From positions 1 to 5,084 of the forward strand of contig JAGXAX010000124.1 of the NCBI GenBank assembly GCA_018971405.1: a DNA stretch of 5,084 nt, given 5' to 3'. Below, piece by piece: positions 1 to 5,084 of this stretch. The DNA is from Alphaproteobacteria bacterium. Lineage in GTDB: Bacteria; Pseudomonadota; Alphaproteobacteria; Micavibrionales; UBA2020. Position 1 is the first letter of the stretch; every line of letters begins with the position of its first letter. The position numbers and the translations under genes were made by a program. The notes beneath the pieces were generated by a model. The model was given only the letters and a program-made list of their open reading frames with translations. It was not told the DNA's origin and made no database searches.

Positions 1-314
1 CTGCCGCGCTTTTGCAAATCCATCATAACATAGCCGACGCGCTGGCCGGGGCCGTGAGAGGTATATTGCCCGCCGCGGCCGGTGTGGTGGACGGGAAAAT
101 CATTGTTAATCAAATCCTTGGCTTGCGCGCTCGTTCCCGCCGTGTAGAGCGGCGGGTGCTCCAGAAGCCAGACCAGATCGCTCGCCCCCGCTTCGCGGAT
201 CGCCCTGACCCGCTCTTCCATGCGCCGCACGGCCTCTGTGTAACCAACAGGTTTTTGTTCGGCCTGCCAATCGGCTTTTTGGGGGAAACGGGCTGCTTTT
301 TGCTGCGTTTTCAT
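1..314 (-). CDS. lipB: Octanoyltransferase LipB, N-terminal part (cut by window edge)
   Basis: LipB moves the octanoyl group from octanoyl-acyl carrier protein to the lipoyl domains of 2-oxoacid dehydrogenases and the glycine cleavage H protein, the first step of endogenous lipoate synthesis in the cytoplasm. The 104 visible codons carry two LipB hallmarks: [14 protein letters not shown] at residues 50-63, and [14 protein letters not shown] at 79-92 followed by [12 protein letters not shown]. The usual Tyr in the second motif (TYHGPGQ) is Ser86 here. The catalytic Lys and Cys of the family lie further downstream and are outside the window, so activity cannot be judged. I chose the ATG at 312-314 because the protein then starts about 25 residues before the conserved YTEAVRRME helix, and a weak purine-rich site (GGGTGAG) sits just upstream. 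The gene diverges from the tRNA-Leu gene. The motif wording resembles alphaproteobacterial LipB (from memory). Confidence 0.95.
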   Translation of the reverse strand, partial: MKTQQKAARFPQKADWQAEQKPVGYTEAVRRMEERVRAIREAGASDLVWLLEHPPLYTAGTSAQAKDLINNDFPVHHTGRGGQYTSHGPGQRVGYVMMDLQKRG

Positions 315-323
315 GAATCTCAC

Positions 324-351
324 CCTATAATAAATTACATAAGCCTGTAAA
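324..351 (-). promoter_or_regulatory. Candidate sigma70-type promoter for lipB
   Basis: On the minus strand, TTTACA (plus positions 346-351) and TATAGG (plus 324-329) are separated by 16 bp in an AT-rich patch directly ahead of lipB. They match the -35 and -10 consensus at 5 of 6 and 4 of 6 positions. Transcription would begin only a few bases before the lipB ATG. This is motif matching only; other AT-rich hexamers in the same patch could serve instead. Confidence 0.35.
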
Positions 352-375
352 GCCCCGCAAAGCCTATCGCGGCAC

Positions 376-404
376 TTGCCTTCCCTGTGGCAATCTGTTA
401 TTGA
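376..404 (+). promoter_or_regulatory. Weak candidate promoter for tRNA-Leu
   Basis: TTGCCT (376-381) and TATTGA (399-404) are 17 bp apart, which would put the transcript start near 411, about 30 nt before the mature tRNA 5' end. The -10 match is poor (3 of 6), so this is only the best candidate I can see in the 125-bp gap between lipB and the tRNA. No gene is visible in that gap. Confidence 0.2.
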
Positions 405-439
405 AATCCCACCTCGGATGACGAGGGCCTACGCGACGT

Positions 440-524
440 GCGGTCGTGGCGGAATTGGTAGACGCACTACCTTGAGGTGGTAGCGGGGCGACCCATGGAA
501 GTTCGAGTCTTCTCGACCGCACCA
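440..524 (+). tRNA. tRNA-Leu, anticodon GAG
   Basis: The sequence folds as a complete class II tRNA. The acceptor stem pairs GCGGTCG (440-446) with CGACCGC (514-520), followed by discriminator A521 and an encoded CCA (522-524). The anticodon stem is CTACC (467-471) with GGTAG (479-483) around the loop TTGAGGT, which places anticodon GAG at 474-476 and so reads CTC and CTT leucine codons. A 13-nt variable arm (484-496) with a GGG/CCC stem is typical of tRNA-Leu. The T arm is GGAAG, loop TTCGAGT, CTTCT (497-513), with one G-U pair. The D-arm region GGCGGAATTGGTAGACGCA also matches bacterial tRNA-Leu. No mismatch in the acceptor or anticodon stem suggests a defect. It appears to be a stand-alone gene ended by the hairpin 39 nt downstream. 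Confidence 0.97.
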
Positions 525-562
525 TAATTAAATAGTTGTTTTTAAAAGATAAAAAAGACATC

Positions 563-588
563 AAAAGCCCGCGAAATGCGGGCTTTTT
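563..588 (+). terminator. Rho-independent terminator, probably bidirectional
   Basis: A perfect 10-bp stem, AAAAGCCCGC (563-572) with GCGGGCTTTT (578-587), closes a 5-nt loop and ends in a T run on the plus strand, which suits termination of the tRNA-Leu transcript. On the minus strand the same hairpin also ends in a T run (complement of A563-A566), with a second T tract (complement of 551-556) shortly after. It can therefore also stop the convergent ubiD transcript, whose stop codon lies about 104 bp away. No other good hairpin with a T tract is visible between 589 and 691, and that stretch holds no recognisable gene. Confidence 0.88.
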
Positions 589-691
589 CGTGATTGCCTT
601 GCGAATCCACGTTTTTCTCAGTTGGCGCAGCCGTTTAGTCCGCAGGCGCCCCGACCGAGACTCGGAATTGCACGCCATGCATGAGGCATCC

Positions 692-2212
692 CTATGGAAC
701 CGGCCGCGTTGAGGGAGTGCCGCTGAAGATTTCGCTCCACAGCGCATCGATGCGGCGCACGGTCTTCTCGTCCATCTTCAGCGGTCTGCCCCAGGTGCGG
801 TCCGTCTCGCCGAAGGTCTTGTTGGTGGCATCAAAGCCGATCTTTCCGCCAAGTCCGCTTTTCGGCGCGGCGAAATCGAGATAGTCGATCGGCATGTCGT
901 CCAGCGTCACGACATCGCGCGAGGCATCCATGCGCGTTGAAAGCGCCCAGAGAACGTCCGCCCAGTTGCGCGCGTCAATGTCCTCGTCGACGACGATGAT
1001 CATTTTCGTGTAACTGAACTGGTAAAGATACGACCAGAAAGACAGCATCATCCGGCGCGCATGTCCGGCATAGCGTTTTTTAATCGAGATGACGGCCATG
1101 CGGTACGAACAGGCCTCCGGCGGCAGCCAGCAATCGACGATTTCAGGGAACTGCTGCTGCAGCAGCGGCAGAAAAACATCGTTCATCGCGGCCGCGATGG
1201 TCGATGCCTCGTCCGGCGGACGGCCTAAATACGTCGAAAGATAAAACGGCTTCTTGCGCATGGTTATCGCCGAGACGGTGAAAACCGGAAACGGCGCGAC
1301 GCTGTTGAAATAGCCTGTGTGGTCGCCGTACGGTCCCTCTATCGCCGTCTCCGTCGCCGAAACATGCCCTTCCAGCACGATCTCCGCCGCCGCCGGCACG
1401 AGCAAAGGCACTGTCTTGCACGGCGCCAAGACAAGCTTTTCACGCCGTATCAGGCCGGAGAAATGGTATTCCGAAAGCGTATCGGGCAACGGCATCACGC
1501 CGGAAAGCAGCGTCGCGGGGTCGGCGCCGATCGTCACGGCGAGCGGCATGTCTTCTCCCCGCTCCTGCCACTGCCGGAAATGCCGCGCGCCGCCGCGATG
1601 CGGCAGCCAGCGGGCGATCAGCCTGTTCCTGCCAATCACCTGCATGCGATAGATGCCGACGTTATAGTCCGCCGTGTCGCCGCTCTCCGGCGGGCGAGAT
1701 ATGACGAGATTGAAGGTGATCAGCGGCGCGGGCTCGCCCGGCCAGAATGATTGTATGGGCAGCGCGTTTAAGTTCACGTCTTTCCCGCGCAAGACACATT
1801 CCTGAACCGGCGCGGGCGCGCGGCGCACTTCCGGCTTCATGGCCATGATGGCCTTGAGGTCGCCGTACTTGCCGAACGTGGAGAGGATCCCCGCCGGCGG
1901 ATCAGGCTGCTTCATCGCCGCGAGCCAGCGTCCGTAATCCTGAAATCCATCGACGTTGCATCCCAGCCCGCGTGCGACGCGTTCCGCGGTGCCGAAAAGA
2001 TTGCAGACCACGGGAATGGGGCTGACCTTGCCGTTTTTCATGACCGGTTTTTCAAACAGCAACACCGGACCGCGGCTTTCCAGCACGCGTTTGTGGATCT
2101 CCGTCATTTCCAGAACCGTCGAGACCGGATGGATGACGCGCCTGAGTTGCCCTTCACCCTCCAAAAGCCTCAGGAAATGCCGCAGAGATTGATCATTTGC
2201 GTTTTTTGCCAT
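692..2212 (-). CDS. ubiD: 3-polyprenyl-4-hydroxybenzoate carboxy-lyase UbiD
   Basis: UbiD is a prenylated-FMN-dependent decarboxylase that removes the carboxyl group of polyprenyl-4-hydroxybenzoate in ubiquinone synthesis. The prFMN cofactor is supplied by UbiX, which is not in this window. The 506-residue product aligns by eye over its whole length with E. coli UbiD (497 aa). Visible landmarks are NVGIYRMQVIGRN at 184-196, RWLPHRGGA at 201-209, LSEYHFSG at 246-253, EGPYGDHTGY at 292-301, STYLGRPPDE at 326-335, PPEACSYR at 364-371, and PIDYLDFA plus the SGLGGKIGFDATNK block at 441-465. By alignment, N184 and E248 correspond to the metal-binding residues and D297 to the catalytic acid (E. coli N175, E241, D290), so the enzyme should be active. 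I chose the ATG at 2210-2212. The in-frame ATG at 2296 would add 28 unlike residues and run through the divergent promoter. The upstream GAGGG lies only about 1 nt from the ATG, too close for a normal ribosome site. The gene is divergent from ubiTUV. Confidence 0.95.
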   Translation of the reverse strand: MAKNANDQSLRHFLRLLEGEGQLRRVIHPVSTVLEMTEIHKRVLESRGPVLLFEKPVMKNGKVSPIPVVCNLFGTAERVARGLGCNVDGFQDYGRWLAAMKQPDPPAGILSTFGKYGDLKAIMAMKPEVRRAPAPVQECVLRGKDVNLNALPIQSFWPGEPAPLITFNLVISRPPESGDTADYNVGIYRMQVIGRNRLIARWLPHRGGARHFRQWQERGEDMPLAVTIGADPATLLSGVMPLPDTLSEYHFSGLIRREKLVLAPCKTVPLLVPAAAEIVLEGHVSATETAIEGPYGDHTGYFNSVAPFPVFTVSAITMRKKPFYLSTYLGRPPDEASTIAAAMNDVFLPLLQQQFPEIVDCWLPPEACSYRMAVISIKKRYAGHARRMMLSFWSYLYQFSYTKMIIVVDEDIDARNWADVLWALSTRMDASRDVVTLDDMPIDYLDFAAPKSGLGGKIGFDATNKTFGETDRTWGRPLKMDEKTVRRIDALWSEIFSGTPSTRPVP

Positions 2213-2219
2213 GCCCTCA

Positions 2220-2225
2220 AGAATG
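2220..2225 (-). promoter_or_regulatory. Candidate -10 element of the ubiD promoter
   Basis: On the minus strand the hexamer CATTCT ends 7 nt before the ubiD ATG and starts 21 nt after the FNR-type box. It matches TATAAT at only three positions, but these include the important A2 and T6. Weak -10 elements are usual at activator-dependent promoters. The support is positional: the opposite promoter has its -10-like hexamer at exactly the same offset. Confidence 0.4.
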
Positions 2226-2246
2226 GCGCGGGTGGCGGAGCGGCAC

Positions 2247-2260
2247 TTGATCTGCGTCAA
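2247..2260. promoter_or_regulatory. FNR/DNR/FixK-type operator between ubiD and ubiTUV
   Basis: TTGATCTGCGTCAA matches the FNR/ANR/DNR/FixK consensus TTGAT-N4-ATCAA at 9 of 10 specified positions (half-sites TTGAT and, read from the other strand, TTGAC). It lies in the 82-bp divergent region with 34 bp to the ATG on either side, so its centre is 41.5 bp from each start codon. Class II activation by this CRP/FNR family uses a box centred at -41.5, which would put both transcript starts at the A of the ATG. The match and geometry are seen directly; the identity of the regulator (oxygen-sensing FNR, NO-sensing DNR, or FixK) cannot be told from the site. Confidence 0.8.
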
Positions 2261-2281
2261 GCGGCATCGAAAATTCCGCGC

Positions 2282-2287
2282 TATCTT
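2282..2287 (+). promoter_or_regulatory. Candidate -10 element of the ubiTUV promoter
   Basis: TATCTT matches TATAAT at 4 of 6 positions, starts 21 nt after the FNR-type box and ends 7 nt before the ubiT ATG. With the box standing in for a -35 element this is the expected layout of a class II FNR-dependent promoter starting at or next to position 2295. No convincing -35 hexamer is seen. Confidence 0.5.
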
Positions 2288-2294
2288 TGTCCGC

Positions 2295-2777
2295 ATGAAA
2301 AAAGACCCGAGACGCCTGCGCTTTATCGAGCCCTTCGTCCGTCGCGCATTCTGCGCCGTGCTCGACGCGCATCCGGAGATCGCAGACAGGCTCGGGAATT
2401 ATGCGGCCAGCCGTATCCGCATCGATATCCGCGGCGCGCCGTTTTGCATGGTTCTGCAGCCATCGAAACGCGCGGCCTGGCTGTATCGGCGCGGCGCGAA
2501 GGTCAAATCCGAAGCAACGGTCAGCGGCGGGTTCATGACGCTCCTGAAACTCGCCTCCGGCGACGGCGACGGCGACGCCTTGTTCTTCAGCCGCGATATC
2601 GGGATTTCCGGCGATACCGAGGCCGTGGTCGCGCTGCGCAACGCTCTTGACGATTCCGGCCTCGACATCATTCATGAAATTTTTTCCGCCTTCGGGTTTC
2701 CGGGCCTGCCGCTGCGCCTCGGCTACAAGGCGTTCAGGAGCATGAGGCCGCTCGTCGCAGGCATGTTCGGGTCATGA
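2295..2777 (+). CDS. ubiT: UbiT, SCP2-domain lipid-binding protein of anaerobic ubiquinone synthesis
   Basis: UbiT (E. coli YhbT) is an SCP2-fold accessory protein required for O2-independent ubiquinone synthesis. It is thought to bind the hydrophobic prenylated intermediates and work with UbiU and UbiV. The 160-residue product is slightly shorter than E. coli UbiT (174 aa). It shows the family signature DALFFSRDIGISGDTEA at residues 94-110 (E. coli: DTLFFQRRLVIEGDTEL, from memory), preceded by the SCP2 beta-strand region at about 36-90. No signal peptide or membrane segment is evident. The frame stays open upstream to an ATG at 2211, but residues before the ATG at 2295 look unlike UbiT and would be encoded by the divergent operator, so 2295 is preferred. 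No Shine-Dalgarno sequence precedes 2295, in keeping with a leaderless transcript. The stop codon overlaps the ubiU start (ATGA), so translation is probably coupled. Confidence 0.88.
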   Translation: MKKDPRRLRFIEPFVRRAFCAVLDAHPEIADRLGNYAASRIRIDIRGAPFCMVLQPSKRAAWLYRRGAKVKSEATVSGGFMTLLKLASGDGDGDALFFSRDIGISGDTEAVVALRNALDDSGLDIIHEIFSAFGFPGLPLRLGYKAFRSMRPLVAGMFGS

Positions 2778-3778
2778 AAAAACAAAGCCGCAAGACGCCG
2801 GAACTGGTCTGCCCCGCCGGCACGCCGTCCGCCCTGCGCGTCGCCGTGGATGCCGGCGCCGACGTCGTTTATTGCGGTTTTCGCGACGAAACCAACGCGC
2901 GCAACTTCCCCGGCCTCAACTTCAGCCGCGCGGAAATGTCGGAAGGGACGGAATACGCCCACAAGCACAAGGCGCGGGTCTATGCCGCCATCAACACTTT
3001 TCCGCAGGCGGGAAACACGGCGCTATGGCACAAGGCCATCGACGACGCCGTCGGTTGCGGCGCGGATGCGCTGATCGTCGCCGACATGGGGCTTGCAGCT
3101 TATGCCGCCAGAATGCACCCGGAAACGCGGTTGCATCTTTCGGTGCAGGCCTCGGCCTCCAACCCCGACGCCATCCGCTATTATTGCGAGACATTCAACG
3201 TCAAACGCGTCGTCCTGCCGCGGGTTTTGAGCATACCGGAAATCACCGCGCTCAATGGCAATATCCCCTGCGAGACGGAGGCGTTCGTCTTCGGCGGCCT
3301 CTGCGTCATGGCGGAAGGGCGCTGCCTTTTATCGTCCTACGCCACAGGGAAATCGCCCAACATGAACGGCGTCTGTTCCCCGGCCGGCGACGTGCGTTAC
3401 GCGCAGGGCAAGGACGGCAGCATGGCCTCAAAGCTCGGCGCTTTCACCATCAACCGCTTCGCCGAAGGCGAGCCGGCCGGATACCCGACGATCTGCAAGG
3501 GACGCTTCAAATGCGGCGGCGAAACCGGATATATCTTCGAGGAGCCGGCCAGCCTCGACGCCCTTTCGATGATGCCGGAGCTTCTGCAATCGGGCGTCGC
3601 CGCATTGAAGATCGAGGGCCGCCAGCGCGGCAAGGCCTACACCGAGGCCGTGGTCAAGGCCTTTCGCAAGGCATTGAGCGACTACGCGCGCGGCTGGCCG
3701 CTCGAAATCGGCGCGCTGATCGCGCTCGCCGAAGGCGGGCAATCGACCGCGGGAGCCTACGATAAAACATGGCGGTGA
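2774..3778 (+). CDS. ubiU: UbiU, U32-family 4Fe-4S protein for O2-independent ubiquinone hydroxylation
   Basis: UbiU (E. coli YhbU) forms a complex with UbiV. Each carries a 4Fe-4S cluster, and together they are needed for hydroxylation of the ubiquinone ring without oxygen. Despite the old 'protease' label, a peptidase role is not established for this subfamily. The 334-residue product matches E. coli UbiU (331 aa) from the ELVCPAG start (10-16) through TNARNFPGLNF (40-50), HLSVQASASN (121-130), VVLPRVLSI (146-154), FGGLCVMAEGRC (173-184) and IEGRQRGKAY (280-289) to a GAYDKTW end. The four expected cluster ligands are C177, C184, C201 and C241; their spacing (7, 17, 40) is nearly that of E. 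coli (7, 17, 39). An extra Cys247 lies close by and is not part of the known set. The start ATG overlaps the ubiT stop by 4 nt and no strong ribosome site is seen. The gene overlaps ubiV by 10 nt. Confidence 0.95.
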   Translation: MKKQSRKTPELVCPAGTPSALRVAVDAGADVVYCGFRDETNARNFPGLNFSRAEMSEGTEYAHKHKARVYAAINTFPQAGNTALWHKAIDDAVGCGADALIVADMGLAAYAARMHPETRLHLSVQASASNPDAIRYYCETFNVKRVVLPRVLSIPEITALNGNIPCETEAFVFGGLCVMAEGRCLLSSYATGKSPNMNGVCSPAGDVRYAQGKDGSMASKLGAFTINRFAEGEPAGYPTICKGRFKCGGETGYIFEEPASLDALSMMPELLQSGVAALKIEGRQRGKAYTEAVVKAFRKALSDYARGWPLEIGALIALAEGGQSTAGAYDKTWR

Positions 3779-4677
3779 AAGGAAAAAAGGCCGCAAAGCT
3801 CACGCTTGGCCCCGTGCTGTTCAACTGGGCGCCTGAAAAATGGCGCGATTTCCACTTCCGCATGGCGGACGAAGCGCCGGTGGACATCGTTTATATCGGC
3901 GAGGTCGTCTGCTCCAAACGGCAGCCGTTTTTTGCGGGGGTCCTGCCGGACGTCGTCGAGCGGCTGAAAAAAGCGGGAAAGTCTGTCGTGCTTTCGTCGC
4001 TCGCCATGGTGATGAACGGGCGCGAGGCGAAATCCGTGCGCGAACTCGCGGCAAACGAAGACCTCCCCGTCGAAGTCAATGACGTTTCAGCTCTGGCCGC
4101 GCTGGACGGACGCGGCCATGTCATCGGCCCTTATATCAATGTTTATAACGAGGATACGCTGGCGCATCTCGCCGCCGGAGGCGCGCGGCGCCTCTGCCTT
4201 GCCCCGGAAATCCCGTTCGCGGCGGCAAAAATCCTCGCGGCGGCCGGAAAGAAATGCAAAATGGACATTGAAATCCAGGTGTTCGGCCGCATGCCGCTGG
4301 CCCTCTCCGCCCGCTGCTATCATGCGCGGCTGCACAAGCTCTCCAAAGATAGCTGTCAGTTCGTCTGCGCCAATGATCCGGACGGGCTTTCGCTCAAAAC
4401 GCTCGACGACCTGGGCTTCCTCGCCGTCAACGGCATTATGACGATGTCGGACACCTATCTCGACCTGTCGGAGAAAATGCCCGAAATGGAGACCGCAGGC
4501 ATCAGACATTTCCGCCTCTCGCCGCAGGATTGCGACATGGTAAAAGTTGCCGGCCTCTACCGCCGCGCGGCAAATGGCGATTCTGTGGCCGGAGAACTGA
4601 AAGAACTCCTGCCCGCCGTTCGCTTCTCCGACGGATATTACGCCGGCGCCGCGGGCTATAAGAGACTTCCTGCATGA
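3769..4677 (+). CDS. ubiV: UbiV, U32-family 4Fe-4S partner of UbiU
   Basis: UbiV (E. coli YhbV) is the heterodimer partner of UbiU in O2-independent ubiquinone synthesis, in the cytoplasm. The 302-residue product follows E. coli UbiV (292 aa): LGPVLFNW at 13-20, DIVYIGEVVCSKR at 39-51, the hydrophobic strand VVLSSLAMV at 73-81, GRMPLALSARCYHAR at 173-187, and NGIMTMS at 221-227. The four cluster ligands are present as C48, C183, C196 and C200; the C-terminal trio has the same 13 and 4 residue spacing as E. coli C180, C193 and C197. It has about nine extra lysine-rich residues at the N terminus compared with E. coli. The start at 3769 lies inside the last codons of ubiU (10-nt overlap, different frame), and a GGGAG about 14 nt upstream is a weak ribosome site at best. 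The stop overlaps the next ATG by 4 nt. Confidence 0.95.
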   Translation: MAVKGKKAAKLTLGPVLFNWAPEKWRDFHFRMADEAPVDIVYIGEVVCSKRQPFFAGVLPDVVERLKKAGKSVVLSSLAMVMNGREAKSVRELAANEDLPVEVNDVSALAALDGRGHVIGPYINVYNEDTLAHLAAGGARRLCLAPEIPFAAAKILAAAGKKCKMDIEIQVFGRMPLALSARCYHARLHKLSKDSCQFVCANDPDGLSLKTLDDLGFLAVNGIMTMSDTYLDLSEKMPEMETAGIRHFRLSPQDCDMVKVAGLYRRAANGDSVAGELKELLPAVRFSDGYYAGAAGYKRLPA

Positions 4678-5084
4678 CGCTCCCGACAGCGCGCCATCGC
4701 AAATGCGTGATGACGGCGCTGGCGGCTGTCTTCCTGTTGCAGAGCTGGTTCGTCTATACGGATAAAGCGGGGCGGCGTCACCATGCGCCGTCCGCCGCCG
4801 CGGTGCAAGGGCAGATGATCTGGCGGCATCATAATTGCCAAACCTGCCACCAGCTTTTCGGCCTCGGCGGGTTTCTTGGGCCTGATCTCACGCATGTGAC
4901 GGAACGCCTGTCGCCCGCAGCTTTCTCCGCCATTTTGCAAGTCGCGCCGTTCCCCATGCCCCCGCAACGTATGAGCGCGGATGAAATCACGGATATTTAC
5001 GCTTTCCTGCAGGAAACAGACGCGGAATCCGGCGTGACCATCGCGGCATCCCGCAAGCGCACCCTCGTTTTTTCGGAGATCCCA
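4674..5084 (+). CDS. Membrane-anchored monoheme cytochrome c, NorC-like (cut by window edge)
   Basis: The 137 visible codons encode a short basic N terminus (RHRK, 7-10), one hydrophobic segment at about 12-28 that should act as an uncleaved anchor, and a periplasmic cytochrome c domain. The heme site is CQTCH at 55-59, and the stretch QLFGLGGFLGPDLTHV (60-75) follows. M95 (in PMPPQ) or M100 could be the second heme ligand. The heme motif with GLGG-LGPDL and the downstream DEITDIYAFL helix resembles NorC, the cytochrome c subunit that passes electrons to the NorB subunit of nitric oxide reductase (recalled from memory, not aligned). Other membrane-bound monoheme cytochromes of respiratory complexes are possible, so I give no symbol. 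The reading frame is open to the window end. Its ATG overlaps the ubiV stop by 4 nt (ATGA), so it is cotranscribed with ubiTUV. The protein continues beyond the last visible codon. Confidence 0.72.
   Translation, partial: MTLPTARHRKCVMTALAAVFLLQSWFVYTDKAGRRHHAPSAAAVQGQMIWRHHNCQTCHQLFGLGGFLGPDLTHVTERLSPAAFSAILQVAPFPMPPQRMSADEITDIYAFLQETDAESGVTIAASRKRTLVFSEIP

Noticed and set aside
624..650. GGCGC ... GCGCC inverted repeat in the ubiD 3' region as a terminator
   Set aside because: The stem is short with a loop of about 17 nt whose inner part does not pair, and no T tract follows on either strand.
640..691. Possible att site or integrated-element remnant next to the tRNA
   Set aside because: I looked for a repeat of the tRNA 3' end downstream and found only short chance matches. 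No integrase or mobile gene is visible.
364..747. Minus-strand open frame of 127 codons across the tRNA-Leu and the ubiD 3' end
   Set aside because: It runs antisense through a complete tRNA gene and a terminator and overlaps the end of ubiD. The product shows no recognisable family, so it is a chance frame.
2211..2294. Upstream extension of ubiT to the ATG at 2211 or 2223
   Set aside because: The added residues do not resemble UbiT, the stretch contains the FNR-type box and both -10 candidates, and it would overlap the ubiD start.
2213..2296. Longer ubiD start at the minus-strand ATG 2294-2296
   Set aside because: It would add 28 arginine-rich residues absent from UbiD proteins, and would begin on the same CATG as the ubiT start.
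2559..2576. Three tandem GGCGAC repeats in ubiT, possible phase-variable microsatellite
   Set aside because: The 6-bp unit keeps the reading frame, there are only three copies, and the encoded stretch has the same length as in E. coli UbiT. Nothing suggests an insertion or phase variation.

Overview
The window looks like a GC-rich Pseudomonadota chromosome, most likely an alphaproteobacterium. That lineage call is an inference. It rests on base composition, on the style of the LipB and ubiquinone-gene sequences, and on a tRNA with an encoded CCA end. I cannot name a genus.

Layout. Positions 1-314 (minus) hold the N-terminal 104 codons of lipB, octanoyltransferase, cut by the window edge. Positions 440-524 (plus) are a complete tRNA-Leu(GAG), followed by a strong hairpin terminator at 563-588. 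The terminator is U-rich on both strands and can also end the convergent ubiD transcript. Positions 692-2212 (minus) are a full-length ubiD decarboxylase. An 82-bp divergent intergenic region (2213-2294) separates it from a rightward, tightly overlapping gene set: ubiT (2295-2777), ubiU (2774-3778), ubiV (3769-4677) and the start of a membrane-anchored, NorC-like cytochrome c (4674 to the window end). Successive junctions overlap by 4, 10 and 4 nt, so this reads as one translationally coupled operon.

Function. UbiT, UbiU and UbiV form the known O2-independent branch of ubiquinone biosynthesis. UbiU and UbiV are peptidase-U32-family 4Fe-4S proteins needed for anaerobic ring hydroxylation, and UbiT is an SCP2-type lipid-binding partner. 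UbiD removes the carboxyl group of the polyprenyl-hydroxybenzoate intermediate in the same pathway. All four cluster cysteines of both UbiU and UbiV are present with the spacing of the E. coli proteins. The NorC-like cytochrome suggests a link to NO reduction or denitrification, which would fit a cell that needs ubiquinone without oxygen.

The most notable signal is regulatory. The divergent region holds one near-perfect FNR/DNR/FixK-type box (TTGAT-CTGC-GTCAA, 2247-2260) placed exactly midway, with 34 bp to each start codon. Its centre is therefore 41.5 bp from the A of both ATGs, and a -10-like hexamer lies at the same offset on each side. This predicts one anaerobic regulator dimer driving two opposed class II promoters whose transcripts begin at or next to the start codon (leaderless mRNAs). 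The enzymes themselves belong to a described pathway. I do not see an undescribed enzyme system, and I regard the promoter geometry and the cytochrome linkage as the points worth following up.
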